Positions 46,027 to 54,180 of a stretch of 64,000 nt of DNA are shown piece by piece. The notes under the pieces were generated by a model that made no database searches, was not told where the DNA came from, and saw nothing but the letters and a program-made list of their open reading frames with translations. The DNA is taken from contig JACCLO010000005.1 in the NCBI GenBank assembly GCA_029448655.1, positions 2,914,001 through 2,978,000 of the forward strand, written 5' to 3'. Made by a program: the position numbers and the translations under genes. This DNA comes from Wolfiporia cocos (Eukaryota; Basidiomycota; Agaricomycetes; Polyporales; Phaeolaceae). How positions within the stretch are numbered: the first letter of the stretch is position 1; each line of letters starts with the position of its first letter.

Positions 46027-49000
46027 ATGACGCTGGCAAAACCCGTGAAGTGCAATGCACTAATCGACTCAGGAGCAATGTCGAACCTGATCCACAGCAG
46101 AGTGGTAGAAAAATACAAGGTGCCCACGCAACCTTTGAAGAACCCGATCATCGTCAAAAATGTTGACGGAACAGAAAACAAAGATGGGCGAATAGACCGG
46201 GAAGCTACCATACTACTACGATATCCGAAGACCCAGAAAACGCGAAAAGTCCGATTCCTGGTAGGATCAATTGGAACAGAAAATATGATTCTAGGGTATG
46301 GATGGCTAAAAGACGAAAACCCCACAATCGACTGGAAGGACCGAACAGTCGATGTACGATCGGTACTAGGGGCAGAAGAAAAGAAACAGGAAGCCACGAT
46401 CCGAATGGATACGGTGGAAATGGTAGTTGCCCCAGAAGGAAGAATTCCAACAAGGGGGACCCAAGAAGCTGCAGGGTATGACCTTTACGCCGCAGAAGAA
46501 ACCGAGATTCCTGCCGGAGGATGGAAACTCGTCTCCACAGGAGTAAAAATGAAGATCCCGAAGGGATCGTATGGAAGGTTGGCCGGACAATCAGGCAACA
46601 CCCTCAGACACGGATTGGTAGTACAAGCCGGAGTCATAGACTCGGACTACCGAGGAGACGTCGGAGCCATCATCTTCAACTACTCAAACAAAGCACATAG
46701 AATTATCCCGGGCATGCGAATAGCCCAGATAATTTTCGAACAACACCTCACCCCCGACATCTTAGAAGTCGAAGACCTAGATGAAACAGAACGAGGGGAG
46801 AAAGGGTTTGGATCCACGGACCAGCCAGAAGAAACAACGCAGCGGCTCTATACTCCCGAGGAGTATGAAGCGATCCGACGCTTCGTGAAAGATAACCCTA
46901 GGATCATAGGGAAGAAAGGGGAGACGCGAAAGAAGTTCCGAACAAAGATACAAATCATAAACACTGTCAGGAAAGCGCTGACGAAATCCCAGGAATTCGC
47001 ACAGAAAACCCCCGAACCAGAACGAACAATTGAGGAGATGGTCCCCAAACACCTACTGGACTTCGCCAAGGTGTTCAGTAAGGAGTCCGCAGCAGCGTTC
47101 CCCCTGTCGAGACCATGGGACCACGCAATCGAATTAAAACCCGATTTTGTGCCGAAAGACTGCAAAGTCTATGCACTCTCGCCTAAAGAGCAGCAGGCGC
47201 TGGACGAATTCCTAAAAGAAAACTTGGCCAAGGGATTCATAGTCCCTTCAAAATCCCCGATGGCGTCACCATTCTTTTTCGTCCCAAAGAAAGACAGCGG
47301 CCTACGACCCTGTCAAGATTATCGATATCTGAATGAAGGGACGATAAAGAACGTCTATCCCTTGCCACTGATCTCAGAGCTCCTGGAAAAGTTAAAAGGA
47401 GCAAAGATCTTCACAAAGATGGACCTTAGAGCGGGATACAACAACGTGCGAATCAAAAAAGGGGACGAATGGAAAGCGGCCTTCAAAACAAACCGAGGGT
47501 TGTACGAGCCCACGGTTATGTTTTTCGGATTGTGCAATGCACCCGGGACCTTTCAGGCAATGATGAACGAAATCCTGAAAGAAGAAATCCTCGAAGGATG
47601 GGTGCTTGTTTATATGGACGACATCCTTATTTTCTCAGAAAACGAGAAAATACACAAGGAACGAGAGCGGCGGATCCTTCAGAGATTGGTGGATAACCAC
47701 CTCTTTGTGAAACCCGAGAAATGCGCCTTCGGTGTCGACAGAGTCGAATTTCTGGGACTAGTCATCACCCCAGGAAATATCCAGATGGACCCAGCGAAAC
47801 TCAATGGGATTAAGGAGTGGCCGACTCCCCGAAATCTCAAAGAAGTCAGATCCTTCCTAGGATTTGCGAACTTCTATCGGAAATTTATCGATCATTACTC
47901 TACGCACGCCCGACCCTTGGTAGACCTCACAAAAACGGTCACAGGGACAGGGTTCCAATGGACGGAGAAAGAGCAAAAAGCATTCGAATTCATGAAGAAA
48001 GCATTCACGACGGCGCCCGCACTAGGAACACCAGATAAGGAGAAACCGTTCATCCTCGAAACAGACGCATCTCAGTTTGCCACAGGAGCAGTACTGAAAC
48101 AGATAGACGAAACAGGGCGCGAACGGCCGGTGGGATATCTCTCACAATCCCTGACATCAACTGAACGGAACTACGAAATCTACGATCGCGAACTACTCGG
48201 GATAGTCCGAGCATTAGAAGAATGGCGGCACCTATTGGAAGGAGCACCGCATCGGATCTTGATCCGAAGTGATCATCAGAACCTGACGTACTGGAGAAGC
48301 GCACAGCGCCTAAATCGGCGACAAGCGAGATGGCATCTATTCCTTTCGCAATTCGACTTGAAGTTGCAGCACGTCCCCGGAAGGAAACTAGTCATGGCCG
48401 ACACGCTTTCCAGGTTGTACCACCTGGACGAAAGCAACGAAGACAACGAGGGGATCACCATGATTCCAGACGAACTCGTCGTCCACGCAATCCAGATCCC
48501 GATCATTGATCGAATAAAGAACGCCAACGATCGAGATGAATCTGCGGAACAGGCGATCCGCGCTCTAGGGGGCACAGGCGAATTCCCCGCGAGAACCACC
48601 GCAGATCAATGGCAACAAACGGATGGGATACTGCTCTACAGGGGCAGGATGTACGTGCCGAGGGACGAGGGCCTTCGACGGGACGTCATCTCAAAATACC
48701 ACGACACGATCCCGGCCGGACACCCTGGGATCTGGGGTACAACAATACAGGTTACGACCCACTTTTGGTGGCCTGACATGAGAACAATGATAGCGGAATA
48801 TGTCCGGGGCTGTGCAATCTGTCAACAGATGAAACCTGATAGGAATCCGCTAAAACCCCCTTTGCAACCAATACCGACACGGGAAGACGCCCTCCCCTTC
48901 TCACAGTGCTCGGTCGATTTTGTCACCGACCTGCCAAGAGTCGGGAAGTATGACTCTATGATGGTGATTGTCGACCATGGCCTATCCAAGGCCATCTCTC

Positions 49001-51081
49001 TCACCCCATGTGACAAAACAATCACGAGCGAAGGGGCCGCAGAAATATTCCATCAAAAGATATACTCACAATACGGCATTCCCCGAAAGATCATTTCAGA
49101 CAGGGGACCGCAGTTCGCATCGAAACTGTTCAAGGAATTATGCAAGCTACAGGGAACGGAATCTGCGATGAGTACGGCGTACCATCCACAGACCGACGGA
49201 CAAACGGAAAGAATGAATCAACAGATCGAAGTGTACCTTCGTATCTATTGCATGAACGACCCCTTCCAATGGGTACAACGACTACCTGACGTCGAATTTG
49301 CGCACAACACCAAGCGAACCGAAAACCGACCTGCGCCCCTTGAAATAATCTTGGGTTATATTCCAAGGGGATTCCCAGACTATGACAGGGTAGGAAACGT
49401 CCCGGCAGCAGTCGACAGGATCAAAAAGATCAAGGAAGCACGAAAGATGGCATTCATCGCGCACGAACTAGCTCAGAAAAGAATGGCGGGACGTTTCCTC
49501 CGAGAATTACCGAAGCTCGAGAAAGGAGACAAGGTTTGGCTCGACGCAAAGAACCTAACCATCCCCTACGAATCTAACAAGCTAGCACCCAAAAGGGAAG
49601 GACCCTTCACCATCACAGAAAAGATGGGACCCACGACATACCGGTTGCAGTTACCGGCGAACTGGAAAATTCATCCGGTATTCCACGCTGCCTTACTAAA
49701 ACCATTCAAAGAAACAAGGGTGCACGGACCCAATTACCTACGGCCGCCACCTGATATCATCAAGGGACAAGAGGAATACGAAGTCGAAGCTATCTTGGCT
49801 GACAGATGGCGAGGAAAGAAGCATCAGTACTTTGTCAAGTGGAAAGGCTATGCTACAGCCGACAACTCATGGGAAGACGAGGGAAATTTGGAACACTCCA
49901 AGGAGATGATAAAAGACTACCACAGGACGAGAGTCAGGACAGCCCCAACACTTGAAAACCGAACAGTAATAGTATGTCGACGACTCGCCACCAACTCCCT
50001 CACCGCGCTCCGACCCCTCACAGCGATGCGGGTCACAGGGAAGGACGACCGAGAGGTACGCCGCAGAGGAGGTACTCCCCCCAACACCTACAGATCAGAC
50101 ACACCCTGCTCTGGTACAGGGCCGAGGGACCTTTTGCTGGCCGTGCCGATGGCTGGACGGCCCTCTTCGACATCGCGCAGGATCTCACCCACGTCTACAG
50201 CTCGTACCAGAATATCACCGAGGACCTCGTCCGAATGGAGGGGCAGATCAGAGCGCAGAGAGAGGGACTCGAGTTACTCACCGACAGACTTATCGACCGA
50301 CTGGCCGCCACCACGACGGCCCGACTACGACACGCGCTCAACGACTTCGAGGATCGCGAGCACGCTACTCCCAACCGACCCGAATACGTACCACGACCCG
50401 CCCGCTTTTTTACCACCGACGAACGACGCCGAGTTGCAAGGCCGTTTAATTTTATGGAGGGCAATAGAGTATTATTTCCACTGCCTACCGAGACTCAGAG
50501 GGCCCGCCGAACAGGAGTTAGAGACCCGACGTCACGTATTCCTGGTATGGGAGGCAACGGGAGACGTGAACCACCTGCACGCCCGACGAGCCCTAGGGCT
50601 ACCCCAGAACGACAGCGAAGAGCGAATAGCACGCCGCCTATTCGACGATCTCCATCAGTGCAGAGCATTACCCGCGAGGAGTTTGAGCGAGGTGCGAGGG
50701 AGCACGAACGAGACACCGCCTCCTTACCCACGTGGGCGCAACGGAACCTCCACCGCGCTGCTCACCACTGGAGATACCGACACAACGAATATCTCAGAGA
50801 TATCCCTTCCCTACGGGTACCAGCGAGGCCCTCGCCTGAACAACCCTGTCGGCAGTGCGGATCCGCTAGCCACTGGATCCTCGACTGCCCCGACTATATT
50901 TGCAGAACTTGTGGGCTCAATCAACCAGGTCATCGACAGAATGAATGCCGCCAACACTTCGTATGGCGAACTCCTACGACCCCGTCCCTCAGCGGGAACG
51001 GCGACATCTACAACGAACAGGACGCCGAGGCACTCTGAGGAGAGGAACTTGGAAAATTCGTCGAGGTCGACGAATGTCTAG
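46027..51081 (+). CDS. pol: Pol polyprotein with dUTPase and chromodomain, copy 1
   Basis: 1684 residues from the first ATG; the same frame is open from 45874, overlapping gag. Retropepsin DSG is at 14-16. A trimeric-type dUTPase (about 135-268) shows all five motifs: AAGYDLYA; GRLAGQSG; GVIDSDYRGDVG; RIAQIIFEQ; RGEKGFGST. The reverse transcriptase has YMDD at 529-532. RNase H follows (ETDAS with D680, E722 in RELLGIV, SDHQNL). Integrase has a zinc site H892/H899/C929/C932 and D964, D1025, E1061 with the D-x35-E spacing. The GPY/F-like region leads to a chromodomain at about 1248-1300 (EYEVEAILADRW; YFVKWKGY; SWEDEGNL). Residues 1301-1684 overlap a third ORF and may not be functional in this frame. 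In dUTPase motif 2 the usual Arg of (P/G)RSG is Gln188 here. Confidence 0.95.
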   Translation: MTLAKPVKCNALIDSGAMSNLIHSRVVEKYKVPTQPLKNPIIVKNVDGTENKDGRIDREATILLRYPKTQKTRKVRFLVGSIGTENMILGYGWLKDENPTIDWKDRTVDVRSVLGAEEKKQEATIRMDTVEMVVAPEGRIPTRGTQEAAGYDLYAAEETEIPAGGWKLVSTGVKMKIPKGSYGRLAGQSGNTLRHGLVVQAGVIDSDYRGDVGAIIFNYSNKAHRIIPGMRIAQIIFEQHLTPDILEVEDLDETERGEKGFGSTDQPEETTQRLYTPEEYEAIRRFVKDNPRIIGKKGETRKKFRTKIQIINTVRKALTKSQEFAQKTPEPERTIEEMVPKHLLDFAKVFSKESAAAFPLSRPWDHAIELKPDFVPKDCKVYALSPKEQQALDEFLKENLAKGFIVPSKSPMASPFFFVPKKDSGLRPCQDYRYLNEGTIKNVYPLPLISELLEKLKGAKIFTKMDLRAGYNNVRIKKGDEWKAAFKTNRGLYEPTVMFFGLCNAPGTFQAMMNEILKEEILEGWVLVYMDDILIFSENEKIHKERERRILQRLVDNHLFVKPEKCAFGVDRVEFLGLVITPGNIQMDPAKLNGIKEWPTPRNLKEVRSFLGFANFYRKFIDHYSTHARPLVDLTKTVTGTGFQWTEKEQKAFEFMKKAFTTAPALGTPDKEKPFILETDASQFATGAVLKQIDETGRERPVGYLSQSLTSTERNYEIYDRELLGIVRALEEWRHLLEGAPHRILIRSDHQNLTYWRSAQRLNRRQARWHLFLSQFDLKLQHVPGRKLVMADTLSRLYHLDESNEDNEGITMIPDELVVHAIQIPIIDRIKNANDRDESAEQAIRALGGTGEFPARTTADQWQQTDGILLYRGRMYVPRDEGLRRDVISKYHDTIPAGHPGIWGTTIQVTTHFWWPDMRTMIAEYVRGCAICQQMKPDRNPLKPPLQPIPTREDALPFSQCSVDFVTDLPRVGKYDSMMVIVDHGLSKAISLTPCDKTITSEGAAEIFHQKIYSQYGIPRKIISDRGPQFASKLFKELCKLQGTESAMSTAYHPQTDGQTERMNQQIEVYLRIYCMNDPFQWVQRLPDVEFAHNTKRTENRPAPLEIILGYIPRGFPDYDRVGNVPAAVDRIKKIKEARKMAFIAHELAQKRMAGRFLRELPKLEKGDKVWLDAKNLTIPYESNKLAPKREGPFTITEKMGPTTYRLQLPANWKIHPVFHAALLKPFKETRVHGPNYLRPPPDIIKGQEEYEVEAILADRWRGKKHQYFVKWKGYATADNSWEDEGNLEHSKEMIKDYHRTRVRTAPTLENRTVIVCRRLATNSLTALRPLTAMRVTGKDDREVRRRGGTPPNTYRSDTPCSGTGPRDLLLAVPMAGRPSSTSRRISPTSTARTRISPRTSSEWRGRSERRERDSSYSPTDLSTDWPPPRRPDYDTRSTTSRIASTLLPTDPNTYHDPPAFLPPTNDAELQGRLILWRAIEYYFHCLPRLRGPAEQELETRRHVFLVWEATGDVNHLHARRALGLPQNDSEERIARRLFDDLHQCRALPARSLSEVRGSTNETPPPYPRGRNGTSTALLTTGDTDTTNISEISLPYGYQRGPRLNNPVGSADPLATGSSTAPTIFAELVGSINQVIDRMNAANTSYGELLRPRPSAGTATSTTNRTPRHSEERNLENSSRSTNV
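49974..51038 (+). CDS. Overlapping third ORF with two zinc knuckles, copy 1
   Basis: 354 residues in a frame different from pol, starting just after the chromodomain. It has an amphipathic helical segment (about residues 78-120, IRAQREGLELLTDRLIDRLA), an Arg/Pro-rich middle, and two Cys-His knuckles near the C-terminus: C292-x2-C-x4-H-x4-C305 and C310-x2-C-x6-H-x4-C325. This layout resembles a small nucleocapsid or accessory protein. Its frame is better conserved than pol's between the two copies in the variable stretch 50,043-50,160. How it would be translated (internal start, spliced or subgenomic RNA, or frameshift) is not visible. I know no named homologue. Confidence 0.65.
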   Translation: MSTTRHQLPHRAPTPHSDAGHREGRPRGTPQRRYSPQHLQIRHTLLWYRAEGPFAGRADGWTALFDIAQDLTHVYSSYQNITEDLVRMEGQIRAQREGLELLTDRLIDRLAATTTARLRHALNDFEDREHATPNRPEYVPRPARFFTTDERRRVARPFNFMEGNRVLFPLPTETQRARRTGVRDPTSRIPGMGGNGRREPPARPTSPRATPERQRRANSTPPIRRSPSVQSITREEFERGAREHERDTASLPTWAQRNLHRAAHHWRYRHNEYLRDIPSLRVPARPSPEQPCRQCGSASHWILDCPDYICRTCGLNQPGHRQNECRQHFVWRTPTTPSLSGNGDIYNEQDAEAL

Positions 51082-51092
51082 AGAGGGGCTGA
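51080..51092 (+). other. Polypurine tract, copy 1
   Basis: AGAGAGGGGCTGA directly before the 3' LTR; the expected plus-strand primer. It overlaps the pol stop. Confidence 0.8.
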
Positions 51093-51776
51093 TGTTACGG
51101 TTATTCTAATTTTTCAAATATCGACAGAACTCACCATTGGGCGAATACGATACAGGGACTTGTTGCGCAACCAACTCCCCTGGCTACTCGTGATCTTACT
51201 GGGCGCATCCCCAGTTGTACTAGTCTGTAGGGCTCGTTTCATCTTTGGCAGATCCAACCCTGCCACCGTTTCATGTTCATTCGTTTATTAGCTGACAGAT
51301 GGCGTTCAACCGCCATCATTCTTATCTATCGTCTCAGATATATCATTCCATACTTATCAAACGTCTGGGACTATAGCGTAGATAGTATCGGTGACATCTG
51401 GGACAGACTTGACCCCTGAAACCTAGCGTAGTATAAAAACTCATGTACTTACCGTCGAGGCTCTTCAGCTCGACCTTGTTGTACAAACAAGAAGTCTTAT
51501 ACTCGTTCTCAAACGTAGGAAACTACGCTCAGTATTTCACACTCGAGCAATCGAACGACTAAGTCCTCGAAGTGCACACTGACTTCTCGGACTTAGGCGA
51601 GTCTTATATTCTATTCGACTCGCACTTGAACAGATTATATCCTCTAACGTGTATTGGATATTAACCGATCTCCTAAGGACTCTACTTAGGACCCGAAGGC
51701 ATCTAACGAGTATTTGCCTTGCATACGGCGACGTGCCTACGTGCAGAAGAACGATCTATATTCGCGACCCGTAACA
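51093..51776 (+). repeat. 3' LTR of copy 1
   Basis: 684 bases. It equals the 5' LTR apart from one base (51472 G versus 43714 A) and a 25-base deletion just before the last CCGTAACA. The deletion runs between short GAC repeats. Confidence 0.95.
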
Positions 51777-51781
51777 GTAAC
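51777..51781 (+). repeat. Target-site duplication GTAAC, right of copy 1
   Basis: Matches 43330-43334. Confidence 0.95.
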
Positions 51782-52130
51782 AACCTCGTCATTGCGCATC
51801 ACGCCTATATGCACACGCAATGTCCGTCTCGAACAGTCTGCCATGTCAGGAGCAATGGTCTTCCGGAGCACCTCCGGGCACTGCCCTGCTCCCGGTTGTT
51901 CTTACACTGCTGGGTCTGTTGTAAATTTCAACTGGCACTGGAAGACTCATTTTGCGGAGAGCAAGTGTGTTTGCTGTGGCGCTCCCGTGCATTGCATTGA
52001 GGCCGAGTTGCTTGAACAGTGGAGGGGTGAACAATATGATTACCAGGGGCAACTAATGGTCAGGGGTTGTGGCAGAGCATTCAGTCGCAAGGATGCTCTT
52101 GATAGACATCTGCGGAGGAAGTCCAACTGA

Positions 52131-53454
52131 TGTCTGCATGGCACAAAGCTAGCAGGTGCATCAATGGGTAATATCTTCCATCATTGTTGATGTTGTAGGA
52201 GGACAGTAAGTGTTGCTACCTTTGACTTGGTCATGGATAACATCCCTCACACTGAATGTACTGAATATGGATACATGGGCCATACTTGTGCTAGATACTA
52301 GTATGCAGCCTAAGGCTGGGTCTAATCTGTATATCCGTATTCCCCCAACGCATGTACATACATGGTATTGAAGGTGAATCTGAAATGTGGTAAAGCACTC
52401 AATTTATCCGTCTGTAAAATCTTCACTACATGCGTCAATTGTTCATGCCATGTCGGGCCTTTCCGATGTGGTAATATCTGACTGTTAGTTGTGTCTAGCT
52501 CAGCTTGCATCAATATCACTGCTTATCACCTGAATCGTCACTCTTGCATCAATATCCTGTGCAATCAATATGAATGAGTTGCTAGATGTTCGCAAACCAC
52601 AGATACTCGATTTGGGTCTAGATCTGAAAAACAATGAGCCACCGTCTCTAGTAGATCTCGTTCACTTGTCCATTTCAGGATTGATAATTCCCGCTTCTTG
52701 ACGCACCAGGCTGGAAGTACTGGGTCTGGTCTCTGTATTCCCCTAATGCCTGTACGTGGTATCAGAAGTGAATCTAGATTACGGTACCGCACTTGATATA
52801 CCCGTCTGTATGATCTCCGTCGACTGATCATGTTTAGCCGCTTCCGTTCTATGAATGAGGTCATCCACTGCATTCACCATGGTGAGGACCTCACAAAGTC
52901 CACTTTGTAAATTCTCACCATTTCGCCATAACAAGGAATGTCGTTGTAATGAGATGATGAGTCACAAAATGCCTTTCTACGATCTCACACCCGAGGCGAT
53001 CGCTAGTTTCGCTCGAGCTTGCTGCAATACCGATAGATGTTCTAGCAGTTGACGCGGATCATCAGCAAAACACGAGATGACTTACCAGTGCTGGAGGTGA
53101 TTTATCAGTGCTGGAGGTACTTGCCAATTGAGGAAGGATCTGACCTCTGTAGATAAGCACTGATAAGATTGACAGCAGAGTGGTGTTCAATTGCCACTCT
53201 GAAGGCATCTTATCAGCGTCAGTCAAACTCAACATGTGACTGGGAAATTAATCACCAGACTGGTAAACTAATCAACAGACTGGTATAGAATTGTCGTTTG
53301 GTAGTCAGGCTGGCATATGAATTGCAAGGAGCAGTCGCAGCTTACTTATGTAGATATACTATAACCTGTGGCATGCACCACACAATGTGGCGTGCACTGT
53401 AACAGTGCGTTATGTGCTTCATAAAGGTGACATTTATATATTGCCTTTAAATGT
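52131..53454. other. Spacer between the two Ty3/gypsy copies
   Basis: 1.3 kb with no supported gene. It holds a diverged duplication (about 52321-52440 and 52728-52835) and short tandem motifs: ATCAGTGCTGGAGGT twice near 53,100, and AATCA(C/A)CAGACTGGTA twice near 53,255-53,286. Minus-strand frames here look like decayed coding sequence of unknown origin. Confidence 0.4.
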
Positions 53455-53459
53455 GCAGC
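53455..53459 (+). repeat. Target-site duplication GCAGC, left of copy 2
   Basis: Identical to 61916-61920. Confidence 0.95.
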
Positions 53460-54167
53460 TGTTACGGGTCGAATACCCGTTCGTATATTCGAGTCGCGAA
53501 TATAGACCGTTCTTCTGCACGTAGGCACGTCGCCGTATGCAAGGCAAATACTCGTTAGATGCCTTCGAGTCCTAAGTGAAATCCTTAGGAGATCGGTTAA
53601 TATCCAATACACGTTAGAGGATATAATCTGTTCAAGTGCGAGTCCAATAGAATATAAGACTCGCCTAAGTCCGAGAAGTCAGTGTGCACTTCGAGGACTT
53701 AGTCGTTCGGTTGCTCGAGCGAGAAATACTGAGCGTAGTTTCCTACGTTTGAGAACGAGTATAAGACTTCTTGTTTATACAACAAGGTCGAGCTGAAGAG
53801 CCTCGACGGTAAGTACATGAGTTTTTATACTACGCTAGGTTTCAGGGGTCAAGTCTGTCCCAGATGCCACTGATACTATCTACGCTATAGTCCCAAACGT
53901 TTGATAAGTATGGAGTGATATATCTGAGACGATAGATAGGAATGATGGCGGTTGAACGCCATCTGTCAGCTAATAAACGATGAACATGGAACGGTGGCAG
54001 GGTTGGATCTGCCAAAGATGAAACAAGCCCTACAGACTAGTACAACTGGGGATGCGCCCAGTAAGATCACGAGTAGCCAGGGGAGTTGGTTGCGCAACAA
54101 GTCCCTGTATCGTATTCGCCCAATGGTGAGTTCTGTCGATATTTGAAAAATTAGAATAACCGTAACA
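53460..54167 (-). repeat. 3' LTR of copy 2
   Basis: 708 bases; on the plus strand it reads TGTTACGG...CCGTAACA. It keeps the 25-base segment deleted from the 3' LTR of copy 1. Confidence 0.95.
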
Positions 54168-54180
54168 TCAGCCCCTCCCT
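54168..54180 (-). other. Polypurine tract, copy 2
   Basis: AGGGAGGGGCTGA on the minus strand, directly before the 3' LTR. Confidence 0.8.

Larger units (their letters stand above)
43335..51776 (+). mobile_element. Ty3/gypsy chromovirus (Tf1/sushi-like), copy 1, full length
   Basis: 8,442 bases with a 709-base 5' LTR, a 684-base 3' LTR, an 11-base self-primer site, gag, pol (protease-dUTPase-RT-RNase H-integrase-chromodomain), an overlapping 3' ORF, a polypurine tract and a GTAAC target duplication. The LTRs differ by one substitution and one 25-base deletion, so insertion is recent. Gag and pol are open throughout. It lies within an exon of a host zinc-finger gene, in the same orientation as that gene. 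Confidence 0.97.
42324..52130 (+). pseudogene. C2H2 zinc-finger gene interrupted by Ty3/gypsy copy 1
   Basis: Exons 42324-42396, 42465-42531, 42595-42712, 42769-42860, 42915-43217 and 43278-43334 are followed by the retroelement. The last exon resumes after the second target duplication and runs 51782-52130. Each intron is 52-68 bases with good GT-AG sites, and codon phases close at every junction, including across the element when one copy of GTAAC is kept. The ancestral product would be 352 residues: a Ser/Thr/Gln-rich acidic N-terminal part and, at the C-terminus, a C2H2 finger (C-x4-C-x12-H-x3-H). A degenerate second finger with CGRAFSRKDALDRHLRR follows. This looks like a fungal transcription factor, target unknown. 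As it stands translation would run into the LTR about 57 bases into the last exon. No other internal lesion is seen, so the insertion looks recent. Confidence 0.82.

Noticed and set aside
53340..53459. Possible hairpin (TGGCATGCACCACA / TGTGGCGTGCAC) near copy 2
   Set aside because: The arms pair imperfectly and no related structure or RNA class is evident; not distinguishable from chance.
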